This document shows positions 44,713-56,992 of a stretch of 64,000 nucleotides of DNA, piece by piece. Numbering within the stretch: the first letter of the stretch is position 1; every line of letters starts with the position of its first letter. The stretch covers positions 1 to 64,000 of the forward strand of contig CAZUJF010000024.1 in NCBI GenBank assembly GCA_964619955.1, in the 5' to 3' direction. Both the position numbers and the translations under genes were made by a program. Below the pieces are notes generated by a model. It was not told the origin of the DNA, made no database searches, and worked only from the letters and a program-made list of their open reading frames with translations. This DNA is from JACQFK01 sp964619955 (GTDB lineage: Bacteria; Planctomycetota; MHYJ01; JACPRB01).

Positions 44713-45548
44713 ACGACGAAGAATTGCGACGGCTCCTTCAGGGGTCCCTCGCGGCGCGCCGCCTGCCCTCGGAGGCGCGGGAGCGGATCCTGCTGGTCCT
44801 GCGCCGGCGGCGCCGCTCCGGCTGGCTGGCGGCGGCCGCGGCCGTCCTGCTGGTGTCCCTGGTCTCCTCGGCGCTGCTGCTGCCCGGGAAGGCGGCGACG
44901 CCGTCCATGATCCGGGAGGCGGTGGAGCATCACCGCGAGGCGCGGACCTTCGGGCATTCGGGGTCCTCCTCGAGCGAAATTTCGGAGATGGTGAGCGAGG
45001 CGTGCGGGCGGGAGCTGGATCTTCCGGCGCTCCGCGACGGCGGCTTCGTGCAGTTGCAGGCCCACGGGTGCGCGGGCATGGGCGGGGTCCACGTGATCTA
45101 TGCGAACTCGTGGCTGAAGGTCTCCTGTTTCGTGCTTTCCGCGTGCACGGCGGATCTCGCCGCGGGACGCCTGATCGAGCATTCGGACATCCGCGTGCGG
45201 GCCTTCGAGATCGGCGACCACAGCGTGGTGGCCGTCCCGGAGGGCGACCTGACGAAGGTCTGGGTGGCCGCGCTGCGCCCGGAGCAGCTGGCGGACATCG
45301 CGATGGATTCGGAGCTGAAGAAGCACCAGCTCAAGACCACGGTGTTCACCGTGTCGGACACGGCGCTGTCCGGCCCGCTCGGCGCCGCGCTCCGCAACAC
45401 GCCCGGAGTGGAGGACGTGCGGGTGGAGGATTCTCGCCACGAGGCGTACATCCGCTACGACCGGCGCCGCGTCTCCCCCGACGAGCTGGCCGCGATGATG
45501 GTCCTGAACGGATTCCCCGCCGAGCCCCGGGAATGGGGGGGGCGCTAG
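44709..45548 (+). CDS. Putative membrane anti-sigma factor with HMA-like domain
   Basis: 279 residues. Cytoplasmic N terminus (MNDEELRRLLQGSLAARRLPSEARERILLVLRRRRR), one membrane helix (about 37-58), extracytoplasmic middle domain with Cys residues (ACGREL, HGCAGMGG, SCFVLSAC), and a C-terminal fold (about 215-275; LKTTVFTVSDTALSGPLGAALRNTPGVEDVRVED...AYIRYDRRRVSPDELAAMMVLNGF) that matches a heavy-metal-associated domain, except that the CxxC loop is replaced by SDTALSG. Coupled to the sigma factor, so an anti-sigma role is the likely reading; a zinc anti-sigma Cys/His set is not present. Confidence 0.72.
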   Translation: MNDEELRRLLQGSLAARRLPSEARERILLVLRRRRRSGWLAAAAAVLLVSLVSSALLLPGKAATPSMIREAVEHHREARTFGHSGSSSSEISEMVSEACGRELDLPALRDGGFVQLQAHGCAGMGGVHVIYANSWLKVSCFVLSACTADLAAGRLIEHSDIRVRAFEIGDHSVVAVPEGDLTKVWVAALRPEQLADIAMDSELKKHQLKTTVFTVSDTALSGPLGAALRNTPGVEDVRVEDSRHEAYIRYDRRRVSPDELAAMMVLNGFPAEPREWGGR

Positions 45549-46301
45549 ATGCGGCGGCTCCTGATCCTCCCCGTCCTGGCTCTTGCGGTGCTGCTGGGGG
45601 GCGCGGCCGGACAGCAGTCCGCCCCCGAGTGGATGAAGCTGGACTACGCCAAGGCGCTCTCCACGCAGACGGGCAAGCTGATCCTCGCCTACATCGCCTG
45701 CGACCCGCAGACGGGCATGTCCAAGTCGTGCGGCAACGGCGGCACGGACCGGGCCTTCACGGACAGCGCGCTCTCCAAGCGTCTGGAGGCGTTCTACCCG
45801 GTCCGGGTCTGCGACAAGAAGACCGCGCTGGACCTCCGCGCGACGAAGGCGCTCGAAGTGCTTTTCCTGGACGGCGACGGCGACGAGGTGACCCGCGGCG
45901 CCTTCGGCGACGCGCGCTCCCTGGAGACGCTGCTGAAGGCGGCGGAGCAGCGCTACGTGTCGAAGGAGATCGCCTGGGCGGCGAAGGCGCCCGCGGCGGA
46001 CTCCGAGCGGCGGCCGTCGCTGCTGGTCTTCGCCGACGAGCGGAAGGACTCCCTGGAGACGCTCAAGGCCCTCGAGGATCGGACGCTCGTGAAGTACCAG
46101 GAGCGCTTCCACTTCGTGAAGCTGGCGGGCAAGCGGGACGCCGAGGAGGCCAGACGCTGGGGGGTCGTCGCCCTGCCCACCGTGCTCATCCTCGATCCGC
46201 TCAAGCCGGAGGTGCTGGAACGCTCCTCCGGCCGCCGCAGCCCCCGGGAGCTGAAGGGGCTGATCACGAAGGCGCTGGGGAAGCTGGACGCGAAGAAGTA
46301 G
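45549..46301 (+). CDS. Secreted thioredoxin-like protein
   Basis: 250 residues; signal peptide (1-22). Two thioredoxin-like segments: LDYAKALSTQTGKLILAYIACDP... (about 30-130; a Cys at IACDP and another at KSCGNGG, spaced unlike CxxC) and a C-terminal part with VVALPTVLILDPL (the cis-Pro line, about 200-212). Starts on the base after the anti-sigma stop codon, so it is the third gene of the sigma operon. A redox or folding role in the envelope is inferred. Confidence 0.72.
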   Translation: MRRLLILPVLALAVLLGGAAGQQSAPEWMKLDYAKALSTQTGKLILAYIACDPQTGMSKSCGNGGTDRAFTDSALSKRLEAFYPVRVCDKKTALDLRATKALEVLFLDGDGDEVTRGAFGDARSLETLLKAAEQRYVSKEIAWAAKAPAADSERRPSLLVFADERKDSLETLKALEDRTLVKYQERFHFVKLAGKRDAEEARRWGVVALPTVLILDPLKPEVLERSSGRRSPRELKGLITKALGKLDAKK

Positions 46302-46307
46302 CCCGGC

Positions 46308-48011
46308 TTATTTCAGGACGGCGCCCAGGAAGAGCAGGGCGTGGGCGGTCTTGGCCGCCGCGTTCTCCGTGCCGGCCTGCCAGGAGCCGTCGCCCGACTG
46401 CTCCCGCAGCAGCATGAGGGCCCCTTCCGTCCTCCAGTCCGAGCCCGCGATCTTCTCCAGGGTGTAGCGCGAGAAGAGCGGCCCGAGCTGGCCGAGGTGT
46501 TCCAGGCGTTGTCCGCTCCAGGACCCTTCGGCGGGCGGCACCGTGCGGAGCGTCCAGCGCCGCTGAAGCCCGAGCAGACCGCGGCGGCGGGCGGCGTCGA
46601 GGCCCTGGCGCGACTTCTCGTCGAGCGTGAGTTTCCCGGCGCAGACATCGATCGCCCGGAGGGCGCCGACCGTCGTGATCGCGGTGCCCCGGCCCCGTCC
46701 CCTGGGGCGGATGGCGTCCATCGGGTCATTGGAGGGGCCGAGCTGGGCCGGCCAGCCGGCGGCTTTCGCCTGCTTCGGATCCGGGAGGATGGGGGCATCC
46801 CCCGTGAACGCGAGGTCGAGCGTCAGCTCCTCGTCCTCGTCGAGCATCGAGGCGAGCAGGGTGTCGAGGGCGGTCTTCCAGACCTCCTCGGGGACCTTGA
46901 GGCCCGGACAGGCGGCGAGCGCCTCGAGGGCGAGCTGGGTCACGGAGAGGTTGGCCGCATCGTTCCGGCCCCCGGCGTTCCAGGCGCCCGTGCGGGGATC
47001 CCGGCGCTTGAGGAGCTCTTCACCGAGTTTGCGGGCGTGCTCCGCCTCATCCTTGTCGGGATCCTTCCCGGCGAGGGCGAGCACCTGCTGGGCGAGGCCG
47101 GCGGTCTCGGGGGGCGCCGGGCTCTTCAGGATCCTGGAGGCGGAGAGGAAGACGGAGTCGGACGCCGGCAGCCCCGCGGCGAGCAGGGCGCGCACGACCT
47201 GCGCGGTGGAGGCGACGGCCTCATTCCGGGGGACGGCGTTGCGTTCGGGGATCCAGCTGCCGTCGGGCTTTTGCATCGCCTTCAGGCGGGTGAGCGCGCG
47301 CGCGACGGCCGCCTCGGCGGCGGTGCGGACGGCGGCCGGATCGAGATCGCGATCCTCCTTGAGGGCGATCTGGACATGAACGTCGAATTTCCGGTCCACG
47401 ACCCGGCCCCCCTCGCGCTCCTGGCCCTTGAGCTTGAGCTGCCATCCGGCCTTCAGCGGCAGGCCGCGGGAGGCGCTGAACTGCACGGACAGGGACAGGG
47501 TGCCCAGGTCGTTCTTCGTGAGCGCGAACTTGGCCTGGTTGTTGACCAGGGTCCGCCGGATCTCATAGAAGGTGAAGACGCCGTCCACGCTGAACAGCTC
47601 GTCCTCCGCCTTCTTGGGGAGGGGTTTGACGATGTATCGGCCGCGGATGTGCACGGGGCGGAGTCCGGCGCCGCCGAGGAAGGCCTCCCAGCCGCCCGCC
47701 GCATCCTGGGCCTCCGAGAAATAGTCCGCCGAGAACTCCCACCCGATGCCGCCCTTGAACGCCTCGGCGGGGAGCTGGAAGGCGAGGAGCAGCGGCAGTT
47801 CGTCGAAGCGGTCCACGACGAAACGGTTCGAGGACGGCGTCAGCTCGCTGCCGAAGACGAGGAGCGAGCGATCGCCGTCCGGCTTGCCGGCCCGGTCGAG
47901 GATCGAGTACTCGGCGACGCGTCCGGGGGGGAGCTTGAATTCGAGCTTCTTCAGGCCCTTGTCCTGGGGCGCGAGCAGCAGCAGCGGCAGGAGCAGGGCG
48001 GTGCGTATCAT
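46308..48011 (-). CDS. Secreted terpenoid-cyclase-fold (alpha/alpha toroid) protein
   Basis: 567 residues from the ATG at 48011 (an ATG 36 nt earlier would spoil the signal peptide). Signal peptide (1-14); beta-rich N-terminal part (about 20-235); prenyltransferase/squalene-cyclase-like repeats (about 240-560): LKAMQKPDGSWIPERN, RDPRTGAWNAGGRNDAANLSVTQLALEAL, EQSGDGSWQAG...AKTAHALLFLG. No DxDD or DCTAE catalytic motif is seen, so this is probably not a cyclase but a binding toroid, as in other planctomycete exported proteins. Convergent with the thioredoxin-like gene (6 nt apart). Confidence 0.75.
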   Translation of the reverse strand: MIRTALLLPLLLLAPQDKGLKKLEFKLPPGRVAEYSILDRAGKPDGDRSLLVFGSELTPSSNRFVVDRFDELPLLLAFQLPAEAFKGGIGWEFSADYFSEAQDAAGGWEAFLGGAGLRPVHIRGRYIVKPLPKKAEDELFSVDGVFTFYEIRRTLVNNQAKFALTKNDLGTLSLSVQFSASRGLPLKAGWQLKLKGQEREGGRVVDRKFDVHVQIALKEDRDLDPAAVRTAAEAAVARALTRLKAMQKPDGSWIPERNAVPRNEAVASTAQVVRALLAAGLPASDSVFLSASRILKSPAPPETAGLAQQVLALAGKDPDKDEAEHARKLGEELLKRRDPRTGAWNAGGRNDAANLSVTQLALEALAACPGLKVPEEVWKTALDTLLASMLDEDEELTLDLAFTGDAPILPDPKQAKAAGWPAQLGPSNDPMDAIRPRGRGRGTAITTVGALRAIDVCAGKLTLDEKSRQGLDAARRRGLLGLQRRWTLRTVPPAEGSWSGQRLEHLGQLGPLFSRYTLEKIAGSDWRTEGALMLLREQSGDGSWQAGTENAAAKTAHALLFLGAVLK

Positions 48012-48043
48012 GAGAGATTGGACATCCGCCGGGGCGCCAAAGT

Positions 48044-49005
48044 TCAATGCGGACGCGATTCCCAGGCGACGATGCGGTCGATGATCTCGTCGATGCCGAG
48101 CGTGGGCCGGTACCCCACCGCGGCCTTGATCTTCCGGAGGTCGGGCACGCGGCGCGCCATGTCCTCGAAGCCCGCCTCGTAGGCCTTCTCGTAGGGAATG
48201 AAGTCGATCTTCGCCTCCGGGCGGATCCGGTCCCGGACCTTCCGGGCGAGGTCGCCGATGCTGATCTCCCGGTCGTTGCCGATGTTGAAGACCTGCCCGA
48301 CCGCGCGGGGTTCCCGCATGAGGCGGACGAGCGCCTCGACCACGTCCCCCACCCAGCAGAAGCAGCGGGACTGGGTCCCGTCCCCGTAGACGCTGATCGG
48401 CCCGCCGTCGAGGGCCTGCCGGATGAAGCGGGGGAGGACCATCCCGTAGCGGCCGCTTTGCCGGGGACCCACGGTGTTGAAGAGGCGGACGACGACGGAG
48501 GGAAGCTTCCGCTCCTTGTGGTAGGAGAGCGCCAGGAATTCGTCGACGAGCTTGGAGGCCGCGTAGGACCAGCGTCCCTTGGAACTGGGGCCGAGGACGC
48601 AGTCGTCGTCCTCCGCGAAGGGGACCTTGGAGGCCTTCCCGTACACCTCGCTGGTCGAGGCCATGAGGACGGGCCGGCTCTTTTTCGCGGCGTGGGAGAG
48701 GACGATCTCCGTGCCGCGGATGTTGGTTTCGATCGTGCGGACGGGGCTCTCGACGATCTGGAAGACGCCGACCGAGGCGGCCAGGTGGAAGATGTAGTCC
48801 GCTCCGTCGATGAGTTCCGCCGTGCGGGGGACGTTGAAGAGGGACTCCGCCGTCAGCCGGAAGCGGGGGTGGTTCCGGAAGCCCTCGAGGTTCTCCGCGG
48901 CGCCCGTGGAGAGGTCGTCGAGGACGTGCACCTCGTGGCCGTCCGCCAGCAGTCGATCCGCCAGGTGGGAGCCGATGAAGCCCGCGCCGCCCGTGATGAG
49001 GACCT

Positions 49006-49009
<4 letters not shown>
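48044..49009 (-). CDS. NAD-dependent epimerase/dehydratase (NDP-sugar)
   Basis: 321 residues from a GTG overlapping the carB stop. Rossmann motif GGAGFIGSHL (7-16), LMASTSEVYG (Ser/Thr of the active site), and YAASK (Tyr and Lys proton-transfer pair). NTVGPRQSGRYGMVLPRFIRQAL is the substrate-binding line of UDP-glucuronate decarboxylase and UDP-glucose 4-epimerase relatives. Extended SDR family; the sugar cannot be named. It probably serves surface polysaccharide synthesis. Link to carB is likely only co-transcription. Confidence 0.88.
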
Positions 49010-52233
<3,224 letters not shown>

Positions 52234-52335
52234 GGAATCTCCCCGGACCCAGAGTGGACGAAGAAAACATCCTGATTTGAGGCCGCATCCTATCGGCCCC
52301 GGGCGGGGGTGTCAAAGAGAATGGAGTGCGGCGGA

Positions 52336-53628
52336 TCAGAGGTGGGAGACCTGGTGCTCGGGCGGGCGCGGGTCCTTCATGAAGCGCCATTTCTTCTGGG
52401 CCCCCATGAGAAAGTAGAAGAATTTCAGGCGCTGCCGGTCGAGCCATCCGAGTTCGACCTGGCCGGCGAGGAAGCGCGTGACGGCGTCCGACACCCCGAA
52501 GGGGTTCCGCTTGTTGAAGATGACCAGGGGGAATTCCGGGTCGTAGTAGGCGTCGATCATGCGGAAGTAGGTGCCCGCCCATTCGCGGAAGCGCGTCTCG
52601 TATCCGGCGAAGAGGTCCTCGTGGAGGGGGGCGCCGGATTTCAGGGCGGCGGCGAGCGTCAGCGCCGCGAGTTCGCCGGAGCGCATGGCGAGCAGGACGC
52701 CCGTCGACCAGATCGGATCCATGAACACCGCCGCATCCCCGATCAGGGTGAACCCGGGGCCGCGGAAGGACTTGCTGGTGTAGCTGTAGTTGCCGGCGGT
52801 CCAGACCTCGCTCACGCGGGAGGCGTTCGGAAGCCGCGCCGACACGAAGGGGGAGCGACGGATCCCCGCGTCCAGGAATTCGGCCGGGGACAGCCCGCTG
52901 TCCTTCCACCTGGCGACGTCCGCCACGAAGCCCAGGCTGGTGATCCCGTCCCTGAGGTGGATGAGCCAGAACCAGCCGCCGTTCCCCATGACGATCTCGA
53001 TGTTGCCGCCCCGGTTGCCTTCGCGCCTGGGCATGCCCCGATAGCGCGTGTAGATGGCGATCTTCCGGTGGCTGGGGTGGGGGACGCGGAGGTCGTTCTG
53101 TTTCGAGAGCAGGGAGTTCTGCCCGGTGGCGTCGAGGACCCAGCGGGCGAGGACCTGGGACTCCGCGCCGGCGGAGTCCCGCAGACGGAGCCGGCAGGGT
53201 TCGGCGGAGGAGGTCGCCGCTTCGAGGACCGCGACCTGCTCCCGGACCTCCGCGCCGCGTTCCTTCGCGTGGTCCAGGAGGATCTGGTCGAAGCGTTCGC
53301 GCTCGACCTGCCAGGCCCGGACGTCGGGGTCGGGATCGGTGCTGAAATCGAAGGACACCTCGCAGGAGCCGTCGTTGCTGAGGATGTGGGCGCCGTATTT
53401 GGGCGTGAAGCCCTCGCCGGACAGCTTGTCGAAGAGGTCCAGACGGCGGTAGAGGCCGCTGGTCCGGGGCAGCAGCGATTCCCCGATGTGGTGGCGGGGG
53501 AACTTGTCCTTCTCGAGGACGACGACCTTCAGGCCTTCGCGGGCGAGGACGTAGGCGGCGGTCGACCCGGAGGGCCCCCCGCCGATGACCGCCGCGTCGT
53601 AGACCGGGCCGGAAGGGGGCGCTGACAT
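52336..53628 (-). CDS. FAD-dependent halogenase/monooxygenase-like protein
   Basis: 430 residues. GGGPSG (15-20) FAD fingerprint, HIGESLLPRT (about 46-55), VLDATGQNS, WFWLIH (about 220-225) in place of the halogenase WxWxIP, and GDAAVFMDPIWSTGV. Same superfamily as the flavoprotein half of the 29756-31840 fusion. The WxWxIP Pro is His here, so halogenation is doubtful and hydroxylation or desaturation is more likely. Divergent from the polyketide cluster start (53722) and probably part of it; flexirubin and aryl-polyene clusters often carry such enzymes. Confidence 0.85.
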   Translation of the reverse strand: MSAPPSGPVYDAAVIGGGPSGSTAAYVLAREGLKVVVLEKDKFPRHHIGESLLPRTSGLYRRLDLFDKLSGEGFTPKYGAHILSNDGSCEVSFDFSTDPDPDVRAWQVERERFDQILLDHAKERGAEVREQVAVLEAATSSAEPCRLRLRDSAGAESQVLARWVLDATGQNSLLSKQNDLRVPHPSHRKIAIYTRYRGMPRREGNRGGNIEIVMGNGGWFWLIHLRDGITSLGFVADVARWKDSGLSPAEFLDAGIRRSPFVSARLPNASRVSEVWTAGNYSYTSKSFRGPGFTLIGDAAVFMDPIWSTGVLLAMRSGELAALTLAAALKSGAPLHEDLFAGYETRFREWAGTYFRMIDAYYDPEFPLVIFNKRNPFGVSDAVTRFLAGQVELGWLDRQRLKFFYFLMGAQKKWRFMKDPRPPEHQVSHL

Positions 53629-53706
53629 GCCCGGAAGTGATAGCGGCTTCGGAGCGGGCGGTCAAGAGCGGCGCGCGGCACTTGACCGGCGACCCCCGAT
53701 TCCCAA

Positions 53707-53712
53707 TATAAT
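53707..53712 (+). promoter_or_regulatory. -10 element (TATAAT) of lipid/polyketide operon
   Basis: TATAAT with 9 nt to the ATG at 53722. No Shine-Dalgarno in the gap, in keeping with the leaderless pattern. Confidence 0.6.
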
Positions 53713-53721
53713 CAGACCCGC

Positions 53722-54453
53722 ATGGTCAAAGTCCCGGAAGCTGCACGCGCCCTGAAGGACTGCGAGCCCCGATACCGGGAGACCGTCCTGCAGATGATGC
53801 GTTCGCAGGCGTGGCGCGAGCTTTCGGCGGCGCATCTGTTCGGGGCGGGCCTTCCCCTGATCCCCGATCTGAAGACCCTGAAGTTCATCTCCTGGCACAT
53901 CCAGGAGGAGACGGAGCACTACGCGGTCGTCGCCCGGCTCTACGAGGAGCACGCGGGGGAGTCGCTGGAGGCGTGGGTCAACGCGAAGATGGCGACGAAG
54001 CCGATCCCGATGGCGTCCAGCCTCCTGGAACTCGGGGTCGCGCAATGGCTCTACGACCGCGGCGGATTCTGGCAGCTGCGCGAGTACGAGCAGTCCAGCT
54101 GGCGTCCCTACGCCGAGGTGGTGGGGCGCATCGTCGAGCAGGAGCAGGGGCATCAGAACCACGGCGAGCGGATCGCCGTCCCCCTGCTCAAGGTGGAGCG
54201 GGACCGGGGGAAGGCGCAGGCCCTCTTCGACACCTGGCTGAGGCAGGGGATCATCTGCCTCGGCCGGCCCCACAGCGAAGGCAACCGCTACGCCGTCTCC
54301 GTCGGCCTGAAGAAGCGGGATTCGGCGGACTGCATCAAGGACTACGTGCGCGACATCCTGCCCGCCATGCGCGAGGCGGGGCTCAGGCTGCCGCCGAAGG
54401 AGCGCCTCGCGGGGGTCGAACTGCCCGCGGACCTCGAGTGGCCCCTGGATTGA
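53722..54453 (+). CDS. Ferritin-like diiron protein (PaaA/PaaC-like)
   Basis: 243 residues, helical. Two ExxH iron-binding motifs: E63-TE-H66 in WHIQEETEHYAVV and E141-QG-H144 in VEQEQGHQNHG, the pattern of ring-hydroxylating phenylacetyl-CoA epoxidase subunits and related four-helix diiron oxygenases. Length about 240 fits PaaC. Substrate unknown; in this cluster it may oxidise an acyl or aryl group on the carrier protein. First gene of the plus-strand unit; TTGA overlap with the next gene. Confidence 0.75.
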   Translation: MVKVPEAARALKDCEPRYRETVLQMMRSQAWRELSAAHLFGAGLPLIPDLKTLKFISWHIQEETEHYAVVARLYEEHAGESLEAWVNAKMATKPIPMASSLLELGVAQWLYDRGGFWQLREYEQSSWRPYAEVVGRIVEQEQGHQNHGERIAVPLLKVERDRGKAQALFDTWLRQGIICLGRPHSEGNRYAVSVGLKKRDSADCIKDYVRDILPAMREAGLRLPPKERLAGVELPADLEWPLD

Positions 54454-55082
54454 TCGACGCCGCCGCGTTGTCCCGCCGCTTCGCGGACGCCTTCTCCCTC
54501 CCGATCCGGATCTGCGCCGTTTCCGAGCCGATCTCCGAGCGCCTGCTCCACCCGCGTGAACGGGAGCAGATCGGCCGCTTCACGTCGCCCCGGCGCCGGG
54601 CCGCCTGGCTGCGCGGCCGCGCGGCGCTGCGCGGGCTCGGGTTCGAGGACAGCTCGGCGCTGGTCTTTCCCCGGGCCGACTGCTCCCTGGCGCACAGCGG
54701 AGACTGGGCGGTGGCGGTCTCCCTGCCTCCCGGGACGGTCGCAGGCCTCGGCATCGACCTCGAGCTGGGGCGCGCCCCCCGGGAGGAGGCGGCGCGCAAA
54801 TTTCTCGATGAGGGGGAACGCGCCTGGCTCGCGGCGATCGAGGCGCGCGCGCGCGGCGCCGCGCTGATCCGCTTCTGGACGGTGAAGGAGGCGGCGTTCA
54901 AGGCGGATCCGGGGAACCGCGGCTGCGTCGTGGGGGACTACGTGCTCGAGGATCCCGGGGCGGAGCGGGGCAGGGTGCGACGGAAGGACCGCCGCTTCGA
55001 GTACGACTCCTGCCTCGTCGATGGGGGCCGGATCTCCCTCGCGGTGCTGCGCTCCGTTGCGCCTGGAACGCGCGCACAGTAA
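54450..55082 (+). CDS. 4'-Phosphopantetheinyl transferase
   Basis: 210 residues from a TTG overlapping the previous stop. Sfp-type signature: GIDLELG (101-107) and FWTVKEAAFK (142-151), with AHSGDW at 81-86. Transfers phosphopantetheine from CoA to the carrier protein; the ACP gene lies 6 kb downstream in the same cluster. Slightly short at the N terminus compared with Sfp, typical for the AcpT/EntD-like branch. Confidence 0.9.
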   Translation: MIDAAALSRRFADAFSLPIRICAVSEPISERLLHPREREQIGRFTSPRRRAAWLRGRAALRGLGFEDSSALVFPRADCSLAHSGDWAVAVSLPPGTVAGLGIDLELGRAPREEAARKFLDEGERAWLAAIEARARGAALIRFWTVKEAAFKADPGNRGCVVGDYVLEDPGAERGRVRRKDRRFEYDSCLVDGGRISLAVLRSVAPGTRAQ

Positions 55083-55097
55083 GATCCAGCCTTCTTC

Positions 55098-56489
55098 ATG
55101 GCGATCGTGACGGCCCGTTCCCTCTTTTGCGAAGCCCTCGACCGGCAGGTCCGCGACTCGGGGGGCCGGCTGGCCGTCCGTTCGGAATCCGAGAAGACGG
55201 ACGTCACGTTCGGCGGACTGGCGGGGCGCATCGGGGCCTGGACCTCGATCCTCCGGAAGCGGGGGCTGCAGCCGGGCCAGGCGGCCGCCCTGGCCGTCGG
55301 CAACACGCTGGCGTTCATCGAGCTCTTCTTCGCGCTGCGCTCGCTCGGCGTCTGCGTCCTGCCGATGGAGGAGGCGCTCGCCGGGGCGCCGGGGGCTTCG
55401 GTGGCCTCGCGCATGGGCGCCTCCTGGGTGCTCCAGCGGCGGGAGGGGGAGCCCCTGTCCGCCGCGCCGGACCCGGCGGTGCGGCTGCAGTCCGTGCTTC
55501 CGGGCGCCGCGATTCCGGAAGGCACGGAGATCCTGAAGCTGACCTCCGGGAGCACGCTGAGCCCCCGCGGCGCCTGCTTCAGCGAAGCGGCGCTCGTCGA
55601 AGGCGTCCGCCACATCCTCGAGGGGATGTCCCTGACGTCCGGGGACCGGGTCCTGCTGGCGATCCCCCTGAGCCACAGCTACGGATTCGACAACGGCGTG
55701 CTGTCGCTCGCCGCGGGCGGCACGCCGCTGGTGCTGCAGCCGGACGTGCTCCCGGGGGCCCTGCTGGGGTCGATGAAGGATCACGGAGCGACGATGTTCC
55801 CGGCCGTGCCGGCCCTGATCCGGGCGCTTTCCCAGGTCGCCTGGCCGAAGGGGCTCGCGTTGCGCCGCGTGATCAGCGCGAGCGCCCCGCTGTCGCCGGA
55901 GGTGGCGGAAGCCTTTTACGCCGCCTCGGGCCTCCGGGTGCATCAGTTCCTGGGGTCCACGGAAACGGGCGGGATCTCCTTCGAGACGCGTCCGGAGGAG
56001 GCCGCCGCGGCCGGAGCCGTCGGGTTTCCGCTTCCGGGGGTCCGCATCGATCTGGACGCGGCGGGGATCGTCCGCATCCACTCCAAGGCGAACCGTTTCG
56101 CGATGCTTCCCGCCGGGCGGGTGACCCCCGAAGTGGAGACGGGCGACCGGGGGGAGTGGACCCCCGAGGGGCGTCTGCGCCTGCTGGGACGGGCCACGCT
56201 GACGGCGAACCTCGGGGGCATCAAGATCGATCTGGGCTCGCTGGAGGCGTTTCTGCGCGGGCTTCCGGGGGTCGACGAGGCCGCGGCGCTCGCGGTGGAG
56301 GGTTCCGCGCGGGGACAGCGCATCCTCGCCTTCGTCGAGGGGCGGGGCTGCGGCGCGGAGGCGCTGCTGGAACTCTGCCGTCTGAGACTGTCGGCGCGTG
56401 AAGTGCCGTCGGAGATCCGTGTTCTGGAGCGGCTGCCGCGCACGGAGCGGGGCAAGCCGGACCGCGCCGCGCTGGCGGCGCTTCGTTGA
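55098..56489 (+). CDS. AMP-dependent acyl/aryl-CoA or ACP ligase
   Basis: 463 residues, short for the ANL superfamily. A3/P-loop LTSGSTLSPRG (about 147-157), FLGSTETGGISFE (A5), GDRGEWTPEGRLRLLGR (A7), and RTERGKPDR with the C-terminal Lys (about 452-458, A10). Aryl-polyene AMP ligases are about this size and load 4-hydroxycinnamate-type starters; substrate here is inferred only from context. Confidence 0.88.
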   Translation: MAIVTARSLFCEALDRQVRDSGGRLAVRSESEKTDVTFGGLAGRIGAWTSILRKRGLQPGQAAALAVGNTLAFIELFFALRSLGVCVLPMEEALAGAPGASVASRMGASWVLQRREGEPLSAAPDPAVRLQSVLPGAAIPEGTEILKLTSGSTLSPRGACFSEAALVEGVRHILEGMSLTSGDRVLLAIPLSHSYGFDNGVLSLAAGGTPLVLQPDVLPGALLGSMKDHGATMFPAVPALIRALSQVAWPKGLALRRVISASAPLSPEVAEAFYAASGLRVHQFLGSTETGGISFETRPEEAAAAGAVGFPLPGVRIDLDAAGIVRIHSKANRFAMLPAGRVTPEVETGDRGEWTPEGRLRLLGRATLTANLGGIKIDLGSLEAFLRGLPGVDEAAALAVEGSARGQRILAFVEGRGCGAEALLELCRLRLSAREVPSEIRVLERLPRTERGKPDRAALAALR

Positions 56490-56503
56490 TCGGGGAGGGA
56501 CCC

Positions 56504-56992
56504 ATGGCATCCGAGACGACGGTGCTCAACTTCGAGGAGGTGCGCCGGCTGCTGCCGCAGGCGCACCCCTTCCTGATGCTCGACCGGGTGACGGAACTCG
56601 TCCCCGGGAAGCGCATCGTCGGCCGCAAGAACATCAGCGGCAACGAGACGTTCTTCCAGGGACACTTTCCCGGCATGGCGATCATGCCGGCCGCGCTGAT
56701 CCTGGAGGCCCTGGCGCAGGCGACGATCGTGCTGGTCCGGAAGACGTTCGAGCTGCAGGCGCCGGCGGGCGGGGCGCCCGACGGCAGCGTGTATCTCTTC
56801 GGGGCCGTGCACGCGCGGATGCAGCGCCCGGTCTTCCCCGGCGACGTGATGAATCTCGAGGTCGACCTCGTGAAGCTCTTCGGGGAGGGCGGGGCGGCGG
56901 AGGGGCGCGCGGTGGTGGACGGGAAGGTCTGCACCTCGGCGGAGATGTTCTTCTCGCGCGTGAAGATCTCGGACCTTCAGAAGGGCCGATGA
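56504..56992 (+). CDS. 3-Hydroxyacyl-ACP dehydratase, FabZ/hot-dog type
   Basis: 162 residues. LLPQAHPFLMLDRV and GHFPGMAIMPAALILEALAQ are the FabZ lines, with catalytic His in 'FFQGHFPG' and Glu in 'ILEALAQ'. Starts with GGGAGG upstream. Serves chain dehydration in the polyene-type pathway; a housekeeping FabZ would usually lie with lpx or fab genes. Confidence 0.9.
   Translation: MASETTVLNFEEVRRLLPQAHPFLMLDRVTELVPGKRIVGRKNISGNETFFQGHFPGMAIMPAALILEALAQATIVLVRKTFELQAPAGGAPDGSVYLFGAVHARMQRPVFPGDVMNLEVDLVKLFGEGGAAEGRAVVDGKVCTSAEMFFSRVKISDLQKGR

Noticed and set aside
46308..48011. Squalene or hopene cyclase
   Set aside because: Toroid repeats are present but the catalytic DxDD-type motif is not, and the protein is exported.
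52234..52335. PyrR-type attenuator before carB
   Set aside because: The leader is short, with no anti-terminator/terminator hairpin pair and no T tract.
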